From contig NZ_LDPO01000005.1 in assembly GCF_001021505.1 (NCBI RefSeq), positions 185,611 to 249,610 of the forward strand: 64,000 bases of DNA. Direction: 5' to 3'. This DNA comes from Mycolicibacter heraklionensis (GTDB lineage: Bacteria > Actinomycetota > Actinomycetes > Mycobacteriales > Mycobacteriaceae). Of the stretch, positions 1-8,053 are shown piece by piece. The notes beneath the pieces are model-generated. The model searched no databases, was not told where the DNA came from, and was given only the letters and a program-made list of their open reading frames with translations. The stretch's first letter is position 1; each line of letters opens with the position of its first letter. Position numbers and translations under genes: made by a program.

Positions 1-546
1 CTGATCACCTCGCATGCCGTGCCGGAACTGGTCACCGAGCGCGGCGGCACACCGCTGCGGTCGCGGGTCGGGCACTCCTACATCAAGGCGCTGATGGCCG
101 AGACCGGGGCCATCTTCGGCGGGGAGCACTCGGCGCACTACTACTTCCGGGATTTCTGGGGCGCCGACTCGGGCATGCTGGCCGCCCTGCACGTGCTGGC
201 GGCGCTCGGCGAACAGCAGCGGCCGCTCTCAGAGCTGACCGCCGACTACCAGCGTTACGCAGCGTCCGGCGAGATCAATTTCACGGTCTCCGATGCGCAG
301 GCCTGTGTGGATGCGGTGGTCAGCTCGTTCGGTGACCAGGTGGCCGTCGACCACCTCGACGGCGTGACCGTCGACCTGGGTGCGGGCAGCTGGTTCAACC
401 TGCGCAGCTCCAACACCGAGCCGCTGCTGCGGCTCAATGTCGAGGCGCCCGACGCCGCCGCGGTGGACGCGGTGGTGGCGCAAGTCTCCGAACAGATCGC
501 CCGGCAGGGCCAAGCCGTCACCGCCGCGGAGAAGTCGCGTCCGTGA
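1..546 (+). CDS. manB: Phosphomannomutase/phosphoglucomutase, C-terminal part (5' end outside window)
   Basis: Interconverts mannose-6-P and mannose-1-P, feeding GDP-mannose for mannolipids and lipoarabinomannan. Only the last 181 residues are present; the frame is open from base 1. The phosphohexomutase sugar-binding loop GEHSAHYYF is visible, as is the C-terminal phosphate-binding loop around SSNTEPLLR, so these are domains 3 and 4. The TGA stop overlaps the GTG start of the next gene, implying translational coupling. Gene order with TobH and manA matches the mycobacterial manB locus. The symbol rests on synteny; manB and pmmA are used interchangeably for this gene. Confidence 0.93.
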   Translation: MITSHAVPELVTERGGTPLRSRVGHSYIKALMAETGAIFGGEHSAHYYFRDFWGADSGMLAALHVLAALGEQQRPLSELTADYQRYAASGEINFTVSDAQACVDAVVSSFGDQVAVDHLDGVTVDLGAGSWFNLRSSNTEPLLRLNVEAPDAAAVDAVVAQVSEQIARQGQAVTAAEKSRP

Positions 547-1676
547 CCGCGTTCTCCGGCTCTTTCTCCACCGTCGACCTCGATGACACCGAGGCCCTGT
601 TGGCGGCTGACCACGACGGCGCGCTGTGGGCCGCGTCGATGGCCGGGGCGCAGGTGCGCGCCACCGCCGCAGCGGTCGACGAAGGCGCGTTGGATGCCGT
701 GCGCAGCGAAAGCCGTGACTACCCGCCGCGGACCGTTATCTGGCTGTCCACCCGCGGTACCGCCGCCACGGCCGGGAGTCTGCTGGCCGCGACGCGCGGC
801 GATTCGGCGCGCGCGCCGCTGGTGCTGGCCGCCGAGGCCCCGTCCTGGATCGGGTCGCTGGACGTACTGATCGTCGCCGGCGACGACCCGGGCGACCCGG
901 CGCTGGTCGCTGCGGCTGCGGCCGGAGTACGTCGCGGAGCACGGGTGGTGGTGGTCGCGCCCTATGAGGGGCCGCTCCGGGACGCCACCGCCGGCCGCGT
1001 GGCTGTGCTGGAGCCGCGGATCGCCGTCGCGGCGGAGTTCGGCCTGCCGCGCTACCTGGCCGCTGGGCTGGCCGTCATGGACGCGCTGGAGGCCGACGGT
1101 GCGGCTGCACGGACCGACCTGGGCGCGCTGGCCGACGAACTCGACGCCGAGGCGCTGCGCAACAGTGCTGCGCGTGAGCTGTTCACCAACCCGGCGAAGA
1201 TGTTGGCCGACCGCATCGTCGGCCGCGACGTCGCGTTGGCCGGCGATTGCGCGGCAACCCTGGCGCTGGCGCGGCACGGCTGCGCGGCGATGCTGCGGAT
1301 CGGTCGGACCACGGTGGCGGCCACCGGGCTGGCTGACGCGGTGATCGCACTGCGGGCACGCTCCGCGGGTGGTCGCGACGTCCCCGACATCTTTCACGAC
1401 GAACAGATCGACGGTCCGGCCGTCGACCGGTTGCGGGTGCTGGTCCTGACGCTGGCCGCCGAGCGTACCGTGGTGGCGGCCCGAATCAACGGCTTGCACG
1501 ATGTCGACCTGGTCGCAGCCGGGGACGTACCGGTGGCAGCGGGCGCCTCGGAGGAAACCGCGGCCCCGACCCAGGGGCTGTCTCCGAGCGGCCCGGGCCG
1601 GGCCGAAGAGCAGCTTGCAGTGTTGGCCGTGCGGTTGGAGATGGCCGCCGCCTACGTGCGACTTTTGCGGGGTTGA
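543..1676 (+). CDS. TobH-family protein with SIS/phosphoglucose-isomerase-like fold (Rv3256c-like)
   Basis: A 377-residue protein between manB and manA, as in other mycobacteria, where the family is annotated TobH or as related to the C-terminal domain of bacterial phosphoglucose/phosphomannose isomerases. The GTG start overlaps the manB stop. The sequence is Ala-rich. An SIS-like pattern is visible: a segment near residues 65-80 (TVIWLSTRGTA) resembling the sugar-phosphate loop, then alternating beta strands such as LDVLIVAGDDPGD. The invariant position suggests a role in mannose phosphate metabolism, but the biochemical function is not established, and isomerase activity is inference only. 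Confidence 0.8.
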   Translation: MTAFSGSFSTVDLDDTEALLAADHDGALWAASMAGAQVRATAAAVDEGALDAVRSESRDYPPRTVIWLSTRGTAATAGSLLAATRGDSARAPLVLAAEAPSWIGSLDVLIVAGDDPGDPALVAAAAAGVRRGARVVVVAPYEGPLRDATAGRVAVLEPRIAVAAEFGLPRYLAAGLAVMDALEADGAAARTDLGALADELDAEALRNSAARELFTNPAKMLADRIVGRDVALAGDCAATLALARHGCAAMLRIGRTTVAATGLADAVIALRARSAGGRDVPDIFHDEQIDGPAVDRLRVLVLTLAAERTVVAARINGLHDVDLVAAGDVPVAAGASEETAAPTQGLSPSGPGRAEEQLAVLAVRLEMAAAYVRLLRG

Positions 1677-1684
1677 CGGGAACA

Positions 1685-2938
1685 GTGGAACAACTACGCG
1701 GTGCGATACGGACCTACGCCTGGGGCTCGAGGACAGCTATCGCCGAGTTCACCGGGCGCCCGGTGCCGGCGGCGCATCCGGAGGCCGAGCTGTGGTTGGG
1801 TGCACACCCGGGGGATCCGGCCTGCCTGGAGACCGATACCGGCGAGGTGTCGTTGCTCAGTGTTCTGACCCGAGACCCGGAGGGTCAGCTGGGCCCGGTG
1901 GCCCAGGCGCGGTTCGGTGACCGGCTGCCGTTTCTGGTCAAGGTGCTGGCCGCCGACGAGCCGCTGTCGCTGCAGGCCCACCCCAGTGCCATGCAGGCGA
2001 TCGAGGGCTACGAGCGCGAAGAGCGGCTCGGGGTCCCGGTGTCCTCGCCGATCCGCAACTACCGCGACACCAGCCACAAGCCGGAACTGCTGGTGGCGCT
2101 GCAGCCGTTTGAGGCGCTGGCCGGGTTCCGGCCGGTGGCGCGCACCATCGAGCTGCTGAGGGCGCTGGCGGTATCCGACCTGGACCCGTTCATCGACCTG
2201 CTCGGCGGCCAGTCCGGTGACGGCCAGTCCGATGCGCAGTGCGACGCCGACGGGCTTCGGGCGCTGTTCACCACCTGGATCACCGCACCCCAACCTGATC
2301 TGGACGTGTTGGTGCCCGCGGTGCTCGAAGGGGCCATCCAGTACCTCAGCTCCGAGGCCGGCGAGTTCTCCGCGGAGGCCAAGACGGTGCTCGAACTGGG
2401 GGAGCGGTATCCCGGGGATGCCGGTGTGCTGGCCTCGCTGCTGCTCAACCGGGTCAGCCTGGCGCCAGGAGAGGCCATCTTCGTGTCGGCCGGCAACCTG
2501 CACACCTACCTGCATGGCGTGGGTCTTGAGGTGATGGCCAACTCCGACAACGTGTTGCGCGGCGGACTGACGCCCAAACACGTCGACGTTCCGGAGTTGC
2601 TGCGGGTGCTGGATTTCACCCCCACCACCGAGGAGGCGCTGCGGCCGGCCACCTACACCGACGGACTCGAGGTGGTCTACCAGACTCCCGCCGAGGAATT
2701 CGCGCTGTCGCGGCTGACGCTTGACGGCACTCACCTCGGCCACGAGGTGGATGCGCCGGCGCGCCACGACGGTCCGCAGATCCTGCTGTGCACCGAGGGC
2801 TCGATCACGGTGCACGCCAAGTCCAAGACCTTGACGCTGCACCGGGGCGAGTCGGCCTGGGTGCCCTGCGACGACGGGCCGATCCGGCTGCTCGCCCAGC
2901 AGCCAGCCGCCCTGTTCCGCGCCACGATAGGCCTGTGA
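1685..2938 (+). CDS. manA: Mannose-6-phosphate isomerase, class I
   Basis: Interconverts fructose-6-P and mannose-6-P, the entry into mannose metabolism. 417 residues. Type I PMI zinc ligands are visible: Gln and His in PLSLQAHPSAMQ (about residues 95-106), Glu in SHKPELLVAL, and His in GNLHTYLHG. I place the start at the GTG at 1685 (protein VEQLRGAIRTYAWGSR) because that matches the usual N terminus. A TTG at 1673 overlapping the TobH stop would add four residues. Third gene of the mannose operon; the downstream CDF gene starts one base after its stop. Confidence 0.93.
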   Translation: MEQLRGAIRTYAWGSRTAIAEFTGRPVPAAHPEAELWLGAHPGDPACLETDTGEVSLLSVLTRDPEGQLGPVAQARFGDRLPFLVKVLAADEPLSLQAHPSAMQAIEGYEREERLGVPVSSPIRNYRDTSHKPELLVALQPFEALAGFRPVARTIELLRALAVSDLDPFIDLLGGQSGDGQSDAQCDADGLRALFTTWITAPQPDLDVLVPAVLEGAIQYLSSEAGEFSAEAKTVLELGERYPGDAGVLASLLLNRVSLAPGEAIFVSAGNLHTYLHGVGLEVMANSDNVLRGGLTPKHVDVPELLRVLDFTPTTEEALRPATYTDGLEVVYQTPAEEFALSRLTLDGTHLGHEVDAPARHDGPQILLCTEGSITVHAKSKTLTLHRGESAWVPCDDGPIRLLAQQPAALFRATIGL

Positions 2939-3880
2939 GTGTCGTCCTCGGGTAGTACCAGGGCCATCGTCGCTGCGCTGGCGGCCAACGCCGGTATCGC
3001 GGTGGCGAAGTTCATCGGCTACCTGATCACCGGTAGCGCCGCCATGCTCGCCGAGGCGGTGCACTCGGTGGTCGACACCTCTAATCAGGCGCTGCTGCTG
3101 TTCGGCCAGCGCGCCGCCACCAAAGCGCCCGACGCGCTGCACCCGTTCGGGCACGGCCGCAGCCGCTACTTCTGGTCGTTCGTCGTAGCGCTGGTGCTGT
3201 TCAGCCTGGGCTCGATGTTCGCGCTGTACGAGGGCTACGAGAAGGTTCGCCACCCGGTCGAGCTGAGTTCGCCGGTGGTGGCGATCGCGATCCTGCTGGT
3301 GGCTATCGGGTTAGAGACCTACAGTTTTCGCACCGCGCTGCGCGAGTCGCGCCCGCTCAAGGGCGACGGCAGCTGGTGGCGGTTTCTGCGCACGTCCCGC
3401 AACCCCGAGCTTCCGGTGGTCCTGCTGGAGGACACCGCGGCGCTGATCGGTCTGGCACTGGCACTCATCGGGGTCGGGCTGAGCGTGGTCACCGGAAACC
3501 CGGTGTGGGACGGTGTGGGGACCCTGGGCATCAGTGCGCTGCTGGGGGCGGTCGCGGTCTTCCTGATGGTCGAGATGCACAGCCTGCTGATCGGCGAGGG
3601 CGCCACCGCCGCCGAAGATCAAGCCATTCGCGCGGCGCTGGAGGGAACCGAGAACGTCACGCGCCTGATCCATATCCGCACCCAGTACCTGGGCCCGGAC
3701 GAGATGCTGGTGGGGGCCAAGATCGCGCTGGTTCCCCGGCTTGACCTGGCCGGCGTCGCGGCGACCATCGACGCCGCCGAAGCCAACATCCGCGCGGCTG
3801 TACCCGCGGCGCTGGTCATCTATCTCGAGCCGGACCTGGACCGGACGCCTGTGCCACACTCGGTGGAGCAGAAAGGTTGA
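2939..3880 (+). CDS. Cation diffusion facilitator (CDF) family transporter
   Basis: Inner-membrane divalent-metal/proton antiporter, 313 residues. The N-terminal helix contains AEAVHSVVDTSNQ, the CDF metal-site H-x3-D. A second metal-binding helix carries LLEDTAALIGLAL. HPFGHGRSRYFW is the typical loop after TM2. A cytoplasmic C-terminal dimerisation domain follows from about residue 205 (LLIGEGATAAEDQAI onward). The GTG start is immediately after the manA stop, so the two are almost certainly co-transcribed. Metal specificity (Zn, Fe, Mn or Co) cannot be read from the sequence. Confidence 0.9.
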   Translation: MSSSGSTRAIVAALAANAGIAVAKFIGYLITGSAAMLAEAVHSVVDTSNQALLLFGQRAATKAPDALHPFGHGRSRYFWSFVVALVLFSLGSMFALYEGYEKVRHPVELSSPVVAIAILLVAIGLETYSFRTALRESRPLKGDGSWWRFLRTSRNPELPVVLLEDTAALIGLALALIGVGLSVVTGNPVWDGVGTLGISALLGAVAVFLMVEMHSLLIGEGATAAEDQAIRAALEGTENVTRLIHIRTQYLGPDEMLVGAKIALVPRLDLAGVAATIDAAEANIRAAVPAALVIYLEPDLDRTPVPHSVEQKG

Positions 3881-3885
3881 TCGCT

Positions 3886-4959
3886 TTGCCCAAACTTTCC
3901 TTCCCGCAGCTCACCGCGGCCTGCCAGGCCGGTGGCGGCAGCACGCTGACCGTGTCCACCGAGCTGGCACCCGCCGGTGGGCCGCACGCCGCGGTCAGCC
4001 CGGCTCCCCGCGCTGGGCGCTCCGCGTCGCCCGCCGAGACCCGCCTGATCGACGGCAAGCCGACCACGACGGTGCTCATCGACGACAACCAGAGCCAGGT
4101 CCAGCGCGTCGAAGCCGCGATCCTGCAGGGCATCCATGACCAGCACCCGATATTGAGCCGGGTGCCGCGCATGGAGGTCTCCTACGAGGGCGGCCGGTTG
4201 GTGTACACCGATCTTGAACTGCCGCAACGGATTTTCGACGGACACTTTCTCACCGGCTCCATCGACGCCAAGCCCGCTATCGCACACCCCGCCTACCGAA
4301 TGGCCCGCGAGAGCACACCGGACAACGCCCGCGCACTCCTGGAATTGAGCCCCGGCAGTCTGGTCTTCGGTGCGATCGACGCCGCCCTCGGAACCGGCCA
4401 AAGCCGTTTCCGCGGTGTGCTGTCGGGCGAGATCATCGGTGTACTCGTCGATGGTGCACCAGCGGATTCCCGCGCGGTGTCGGACACCGGCGTGTGCTGC
4501 AGCCGGATTATCCGCACCCAGGTGCTCAGCTTCGCCGCGCTGCGGCAGCTGCGGTTCGACTGCGGTCCGGCCGGGGACGAGGCGGGCCGTGTCCTGCTGG
4601 CCTGCTATGCGCTGGCCGGGTTGGCGCGCTCCAACGCCGAATTGAGCATCCGGGCCAACTGCGACCTGGTGGAAACCGGTCCCACCACGCTCAAACTCGA
4701 TGCCCGCGACGGAGAATTCGTCGAGTTGGCGGCGTTGTCGATCGCCGAGGCCGACGAGCTGCTGGAGCGGGCTCTGGTGGAGGCTTACCGGGAAGCCGAC
4801 ATCAGCTGGCGCGGCCAGGTGCTGCGCGTGGCCGGTAATTCCGCGGCCTACACCGCCGCCCAGAACGGCGGTGCACCCCAGGACATACCGGTGGTGCATG
4901 CGCCTCGGCGGTTCCGGTTGCCGCACTTCATCGAAAGCCGGCTGAGTACGCCGAACTGA
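3886..4959 (+). CDS. Solitary Csb1/Cas7-type (type I-G/I-U CRISPR RAMP, GSU0053 family) homologue
   Basis: A 357-residue protein matching, in order, the signature blocks I recall for Csb1/Cas7 of type I-G (formerly I-U) CRISPR systems: TELAPAGG (25-32), LIDDNQSQVQRVE (64-76; family LVESAQSMANRLE), SPGSLVFGAID (155-165), FRGVLSGEI (175-183) and LSIRANCDLVE (253-263; family LRLRTACDLE). Csb1 forms the crRNA-binding filament of Cascade. No Csb2, Cas3, Cas8, Cas1/2 or repeat array is in the window. The gene ends the manB-manA-CDF operon. A TTG at 3877 overlaps the CDF stop, but AGAAAGG at 3870-3876 is better spaced for the TTG at 3886. Family assignment is from remembered motifs; an RNA-related role is inference. 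Confidence 0.75.
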   Translation: MPKLSFPQLTAACQAGGGSTLTVSTELAPAGGPHAAVSPAPRAGRSASPAETRLIDGKPTTTVLIDDNQSQVQRVEAAILQGIHDQHPILSRVPRMEVSYEGGRLVYTDLELPQRIFDGHFLTGSIDAKPAIAHPAYRMARESTPDNARALLELSPGSLVFGAIDAALGTGQSRFRGVLSGEIIGVLVDGAPADSRAVSDTGVCCSRIIRTQVLSFAALRQLRFDCGPAGDEAGRVLLACYALAGLARSNAELSIRANCDLVETGPTTLKLDARDGEFVELAALSIAEADELLERALVEAYREADISWRGQVLRVAGNSAAYTAAQNGGAPQDIPVVHAPRRFRLPHFIESRLSTPN

Positions 4960-5015
4960 GTCACCGCGATTCGGCGACGGATTCCAGAAGGATGTGAGAG
5001 CGGCCGCGCCGGCGA

Positions 5016-5411
5016 TCAGCCAGGCAGCTCGATGGCGGCGAAGTTCACCGTCGCGGTGGCGGCGAGCTGATCGTCATTGCCGCGGTAGATGTCGACCTGG
5101 GCCACCACCGAACGCCGGCCGGTGCGCAAGATGGACGCGACCGCCCGGGCAGGCCCGATCGTGATCGGCCGTAGGTAGCGGATGAACAGATCCGTTGTGG
5201 CGATGCCGTTGCCGAATTGTGTGCTGCGGGCGGCGAGCTGGCCGGCCGCCACGTCGGCCATGGTGGCGATCAATCCGCCCTGCAGCCCGCCGGAGGTGTT
5301 GACCACCCGCTCGTCGACCGGCATCTCCAATGTCAGGGTGCCCTCGGCCGACGGCACCTCCTGCAGACCGAGTTGGGCGAACAACTCCCGGATCGATTGC
5401 GGCGCGGTCAT
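5016..5411 (-). CDS. PaaI-family hotdog-fold thioesterase
   Basis: 131 residues with a hotdog core: VVNTSGGLQGGLIATMADVAAG supplies the central helix and catalytic region, followed by DLFIRYLRPITIGPARA and the RRSVVAQVDIYRG strands. Family members hydrolyse acyl- or aryl-CoA. The ATG at 5411 overlaps the stop of the upstream alpha/beta hydrolase by four bases, so they form a translationally coupled pair of hydrolytic enzymes. Longer in-frame extensions upstream have the composition of antisense shadow and lie inside the hydrolase gene. Substrate unknown. Convergent with the Csb1-like gene 56 bp away. Confidence 0.85.
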   Translation of the reverse strand: MTAPQSIRELFAQLGLQEVPSAEGTLTLEMPVDERVVNTSGGLQGGLIATMADVAAGQLAARSTQFGNGIATTDLFIRYLRPITIGPARAVASILRTGRRSVVAQVDIYRGNDDQLAATATVNFAAIELPG

Positions 5412-6328
5412 GGCGTCGGCTCGTCCGCCTCGTCCCAGGCCTGAAGCAAGGTGCACAGAATCTCTTCGGCGCGGCCCAGTCCGGCCAGATGGCTCTCCCC
5501 GGGAATCGGGTAGAGCCGGGCGTCGGGCAGCAGCGCCACCGCGTGTTTGCCATGGGAGAACGGGACGATGTGATCGGCGTCGCCGTGCCACCAGTGCACC
5601 GGCACCTTCACGTCAACGAGCCGGAAGCCCCAGGGGCGGGCGAACAGGACGGCATCGGCGATCGGCGCGGCGAGCTGCTTGCGGGACCCGTTGAGCAGGT
5701 CATCGAGGAACATCGCCTTGAACTCCGGACGAGACAGCATCTCGCGGTCGCCCTCGGGCGAGAGCCTCGCGTAAAGCTCCAGCGCAGGCGAGGCCACCGG
5801 CCGGACCATCCGGATCAGTCCGGCGGCCAGCACGCTGATGGGGCGTCCGGCGCGGTCGAGCACCGGCTCGGCAAGTCGGGCCAGCCGCATCAGGTTGCTG
5901 TCGATAGCTTCGGGGCCCACTGCCGGGGCGACACCGCCCAGAATGCCGGCCGCCACCACCCGCTCGGGCATGGCCGCCGCGCACGCCAGCGTGTAGGGGC
6001 CGCCACCGGACAGCCCGATGACCGCCATCTTGTCGATCCCGAGGGTGTCGGCGACGGTGCGCAGGTCATCGGCGAACTGGGACACCGTCTCGTACTGGAA
6101 AGGGGTCGAGGAACCGATCCCGGGCCGGTCCACTCCGATCAGGCGGATGTTGGCTTCGGTGGCATACAGCCGTGCCTCGACGGGAATCTGCCGGCGGGCG
6201 CCGGGCGTGCCGTGCAGCCAGAACACCGCCCGGCCCTGCGGAGCGCCGAATTCGGCGAAGCCGAGCTGACGGTCCTCGCCGACGGCGATGTTCCCCTCCA
6301 TCTGCGGGCGGGCGATGTCATAAGCCAT
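5408..6328 (-). CDS. Alpha/beta hydrolase
   Basis: 306 residues. Catalytic triad candidates are clear: nucleophile elbow GLSGGG, Asp in WWHGDADHIVP, and His in PGESHLAGLG near the C terminus. The oxyanion-hole region is FWLHGTPGARR. The ATG at 6328 overlaps the end of the adenylate cyclase gene by 11 bases, so the order is cyclase, hydrolase, thioesterase on one transcript. An alternative ATG at 6301 would remove nine residues. No signal peptide, so cytoplasmic. Substrate cannot be inferred. Confidence 0.87.
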   Translation of the reverse strand: MAYDIARPQMEGNIAVGEDRQLGFAEFGAPQGRAVFWLHGTPGARRQIPVEARLYATEANIRLIGVDRPGIGSSTPFQYETVSQFADDLRTVADTLGIDKMAVIGLSGGGPYTLACAAAMPERVVAAGILGGVAPAVGPEAIDSNLMRLARLAEPVLDRAGRPISVLAAGLIRMVRPVASPALELYARLSPEGDREMLSRPEFKAMFLDDLLNGSRKQLAAPIADAVLFARPWGFRLVDVKVPVHWWHGDADHIVPFSHGKHAVALLPDARLYPIPGESHLAGLGRAEEILCTLLQAWDEADEPTP

Positions 6329-7901
6329 CCTCGGAGTCTGGCACGTGCCCAGCAGCCAGGTCACCCCAGGTCGCGGGCTCGGTGATCGGCATCGACATTT
6401 CGGTGGGCTGCGCGCGGCCGCGCAATATCGCCGAGCCATGGTGCACCCAATGCGCCCGCTCGTCGTCGTCGGCGCGTTCCAGCGCGGTCGCCGAACACAA
6501 CACCCGAGCCGTGACGGCCTTGGCGCGGTCGGCCAGCCGCGCGGCCTCGTTGACGGCATCGCCGACCACGGTGTACTCGTAGCGGTTTTCGCTGCCGATG
6601 TTGCCGGCGAACACCGGACCCGCCGAGACGCCGATCCCGAAGTCCACCAGCGGCAGCCGGCGAAGCCGGGCGATCAGGGTGCGGGCAGTGGCCAGTGCCG
6701 CCGTGGCCGCGTGAACGGACGGGACTGGAGCGCCGAACACCGCCAGCGCCGCATCGCCCTGAAACTTGTTGATCGAACCGCGCTGTGTGTCGACGGCATC
6801 CACCACGATGCGGAAGAAGTCGTTGAGCACCCCGGCGACCTCGTCGGGCGGGTGGGTGGCCGCCAACTCGGTTGACCCCACCAGGTCGATGAACAGGATC
6901 GCAACCTCTTGCACCGAGCCGGCAAGCGCGAGATCCTGCTCCACCGCCAGCCGGGCGACGTCGGAACCGACATGGCGGCCGAACAGGTCCTGGAGTCGGT
7001 CGCGTTCGGCCAGGCCGGCCACCATGCGATTGAATCCGGTTTGCAGCCGACCGATCTCGGATTGCTCGTAGACGCCGACCGACGTGGTCATCTCGCCGCG
7101 CTCGACCCGGGCCATGGCGTTGACCACCTCGCCGACCGGATCGGAGATCGAGCGCGACACCAGGATCATGGCACGGACGCCAAGCAGCACCGCCACCACG
7201 CACAGCACCAGCACCGGGATCTCCACCGACGAGTCCGGGTCGATGATCCAGCCCATCTGCCGGCAGACGATCAGCGCGATGATGGCCGCCGACGGCAGCG
7301 CACAGGTGACGAACCACATCGTCACCAGCCGGGCCAGCACGCCGGGGGCGGTCGCGCGGACGTCGGACCCCTGCCAGGCGGCGGCCACGATCGGGCGCAA
7401 GGTGCGCTGGGTGAACAGCATGCTGGTGCTCAGCGACGCGGTACCCCCGAACACGATGATCGAGCTGAGCAGCACTATCAGTCCCAAGTTGTGGGAGTGG
7501 ATCGCGGCCATGCCGATCGCCCCGCCGATCAGCCAGGTCCCGAGCACGATCACCGACTGCCGGCGCAGGATGTTGATGGCTGCGCGGTGGTGTCCGCGGT
7601 CGGGCGGGGCTCCGGCGGTGTACCAGCGCACCGACGGCGCGATGCTGGCGCTGCCCGCGGCGACGACAGTCGCGGTGCCCAGCGTCACCAGTACCGCCAC
7701 CAGCACCAGGTTCGGTACCGACAGCAAGGAGGAGTCGGTGAGTGGGGTCTCCCCGTTGAGCGACACCACCACCGCGATCGCCTCGGCGCTGGTCAGCAGG
7801 TGGGCGAAGGCCAGTCCGGCCGCGTAGTCGCGGATCCGGACGGCGGTACGCGGCCGCGCGCCTGCGCTCGAACCTGCCGTCGTCATCGCGGTCGTGCCCA
7901 T
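6318..7901 (-). CDS. Membrane-anchored class III adenylate/guanylate cyclase with HAMP domain
   Basis: 527 residues. Several predicted TM helices lie between about 25 and 265, then a HAMP linker (SRSISDPVGEVVNAMARVERG) and a C-terminal cyclase homology domain from about residue 335. Catalytic features: first metal Asp in LFIDLVGSTE, NKFQGDAALAVFG with the purine-specifying Lys and second metal Asp, and YTVVGDAVNEAARL with transition-state Asn and Arg. All are retained, so it should be active and make cAMP. Architecture matches the Rv1318c-Rv1320c/Rv3645 group. The ATG at 7901 is used; the ATG at 7886 has a better-spaced AGGGATGGG upstream and is possible. Divergent from alkB. Confidence 0.9.
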   Translation of the reverse strand: MGTTAMTTAGSSAGARPRTAVRIRDYAAGLAFAHLLTSAEAIAVVVSLNGETPLTDSSLLSVPNLVLVAVLVTLGTATVVAAGSASIAPSVRWYTAGAPPDRGHHRAAINILRRQSVIVLGTWLIGGAIGMAAIHSHNLGLIVLLSSIIVFGGTASLSTSMLFTQRTLRPIVAAAWQGSDVRATAPGVLARLVTMWFVTCALPSAAIIALIVCRQMGWIIDPDSSVEIPVLVLCVVAVLLGVRAMILVSRSISDPVGEVVNAMARVERGEMTTSVGVYEQSEIGRLQTGFNRMVAGLAERDRLQDLFGRHVGSDVARLAVEQDLALAGSVQEVAILFIDLVGSTELAATHPPDEVAGVLNDFFRIVVDAVDTQRGSINKFQGDAALAVFGAPVPSVHAATAALATARTLIARLRRLPLVDFGIGVSAGPVFAGNIGSENRYEYTVVGDAVNEAARLADRAKAVTARVLCSATALERADDDERAHWVHHGSAILRGRAQPTEMSMPITEPATWGDLAAGHVPDSEDGL

Positions 7902-7981
7902 CCCTGAGTGCGTTGTGCACCCAAAGTTATACGGATCTGCGGGACGCAGCGCACCATTTTCGTGTACAAATTGCCATCAAA

Positions 7982-8016
7982 TGTCTAGACAACGTACGGA
8001 CAGCCACGTAATGTCC
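7982..8016. promoter_or_regulatory. Candidate operator upstream of alkB
   Basis: Just upstream of alkB lies the perfect palindrome TGTCTAGACA (7982-7991), then CGTACG (7993-7998), then an inverted repeat GGACA (7998-8002) / TGTCC (8012-8016). Such clustered dyads fit a TetR-type operator, and the TetR gene downstream of alkB (AlkX-like position) is the obvious candidate regulator. The dyads are seen; the binding protein is inferred. Confidence 0.4.
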
Positions 8017-8053
8017 AACCGCGACGGTGGCTGAACTCACAAGGAGGGCGTGC

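Noticed and set aside
3886..4959. Possibility of a CRISPR array or other cas genes near the Csb1-like gene
   Set aside because: I looked through the flanks and the rest of the window for regularly spaced 25-40 bp repeats and Cas motifs (HD/DExH Cas3, Cas1, Cas2, Csb2) and found none.
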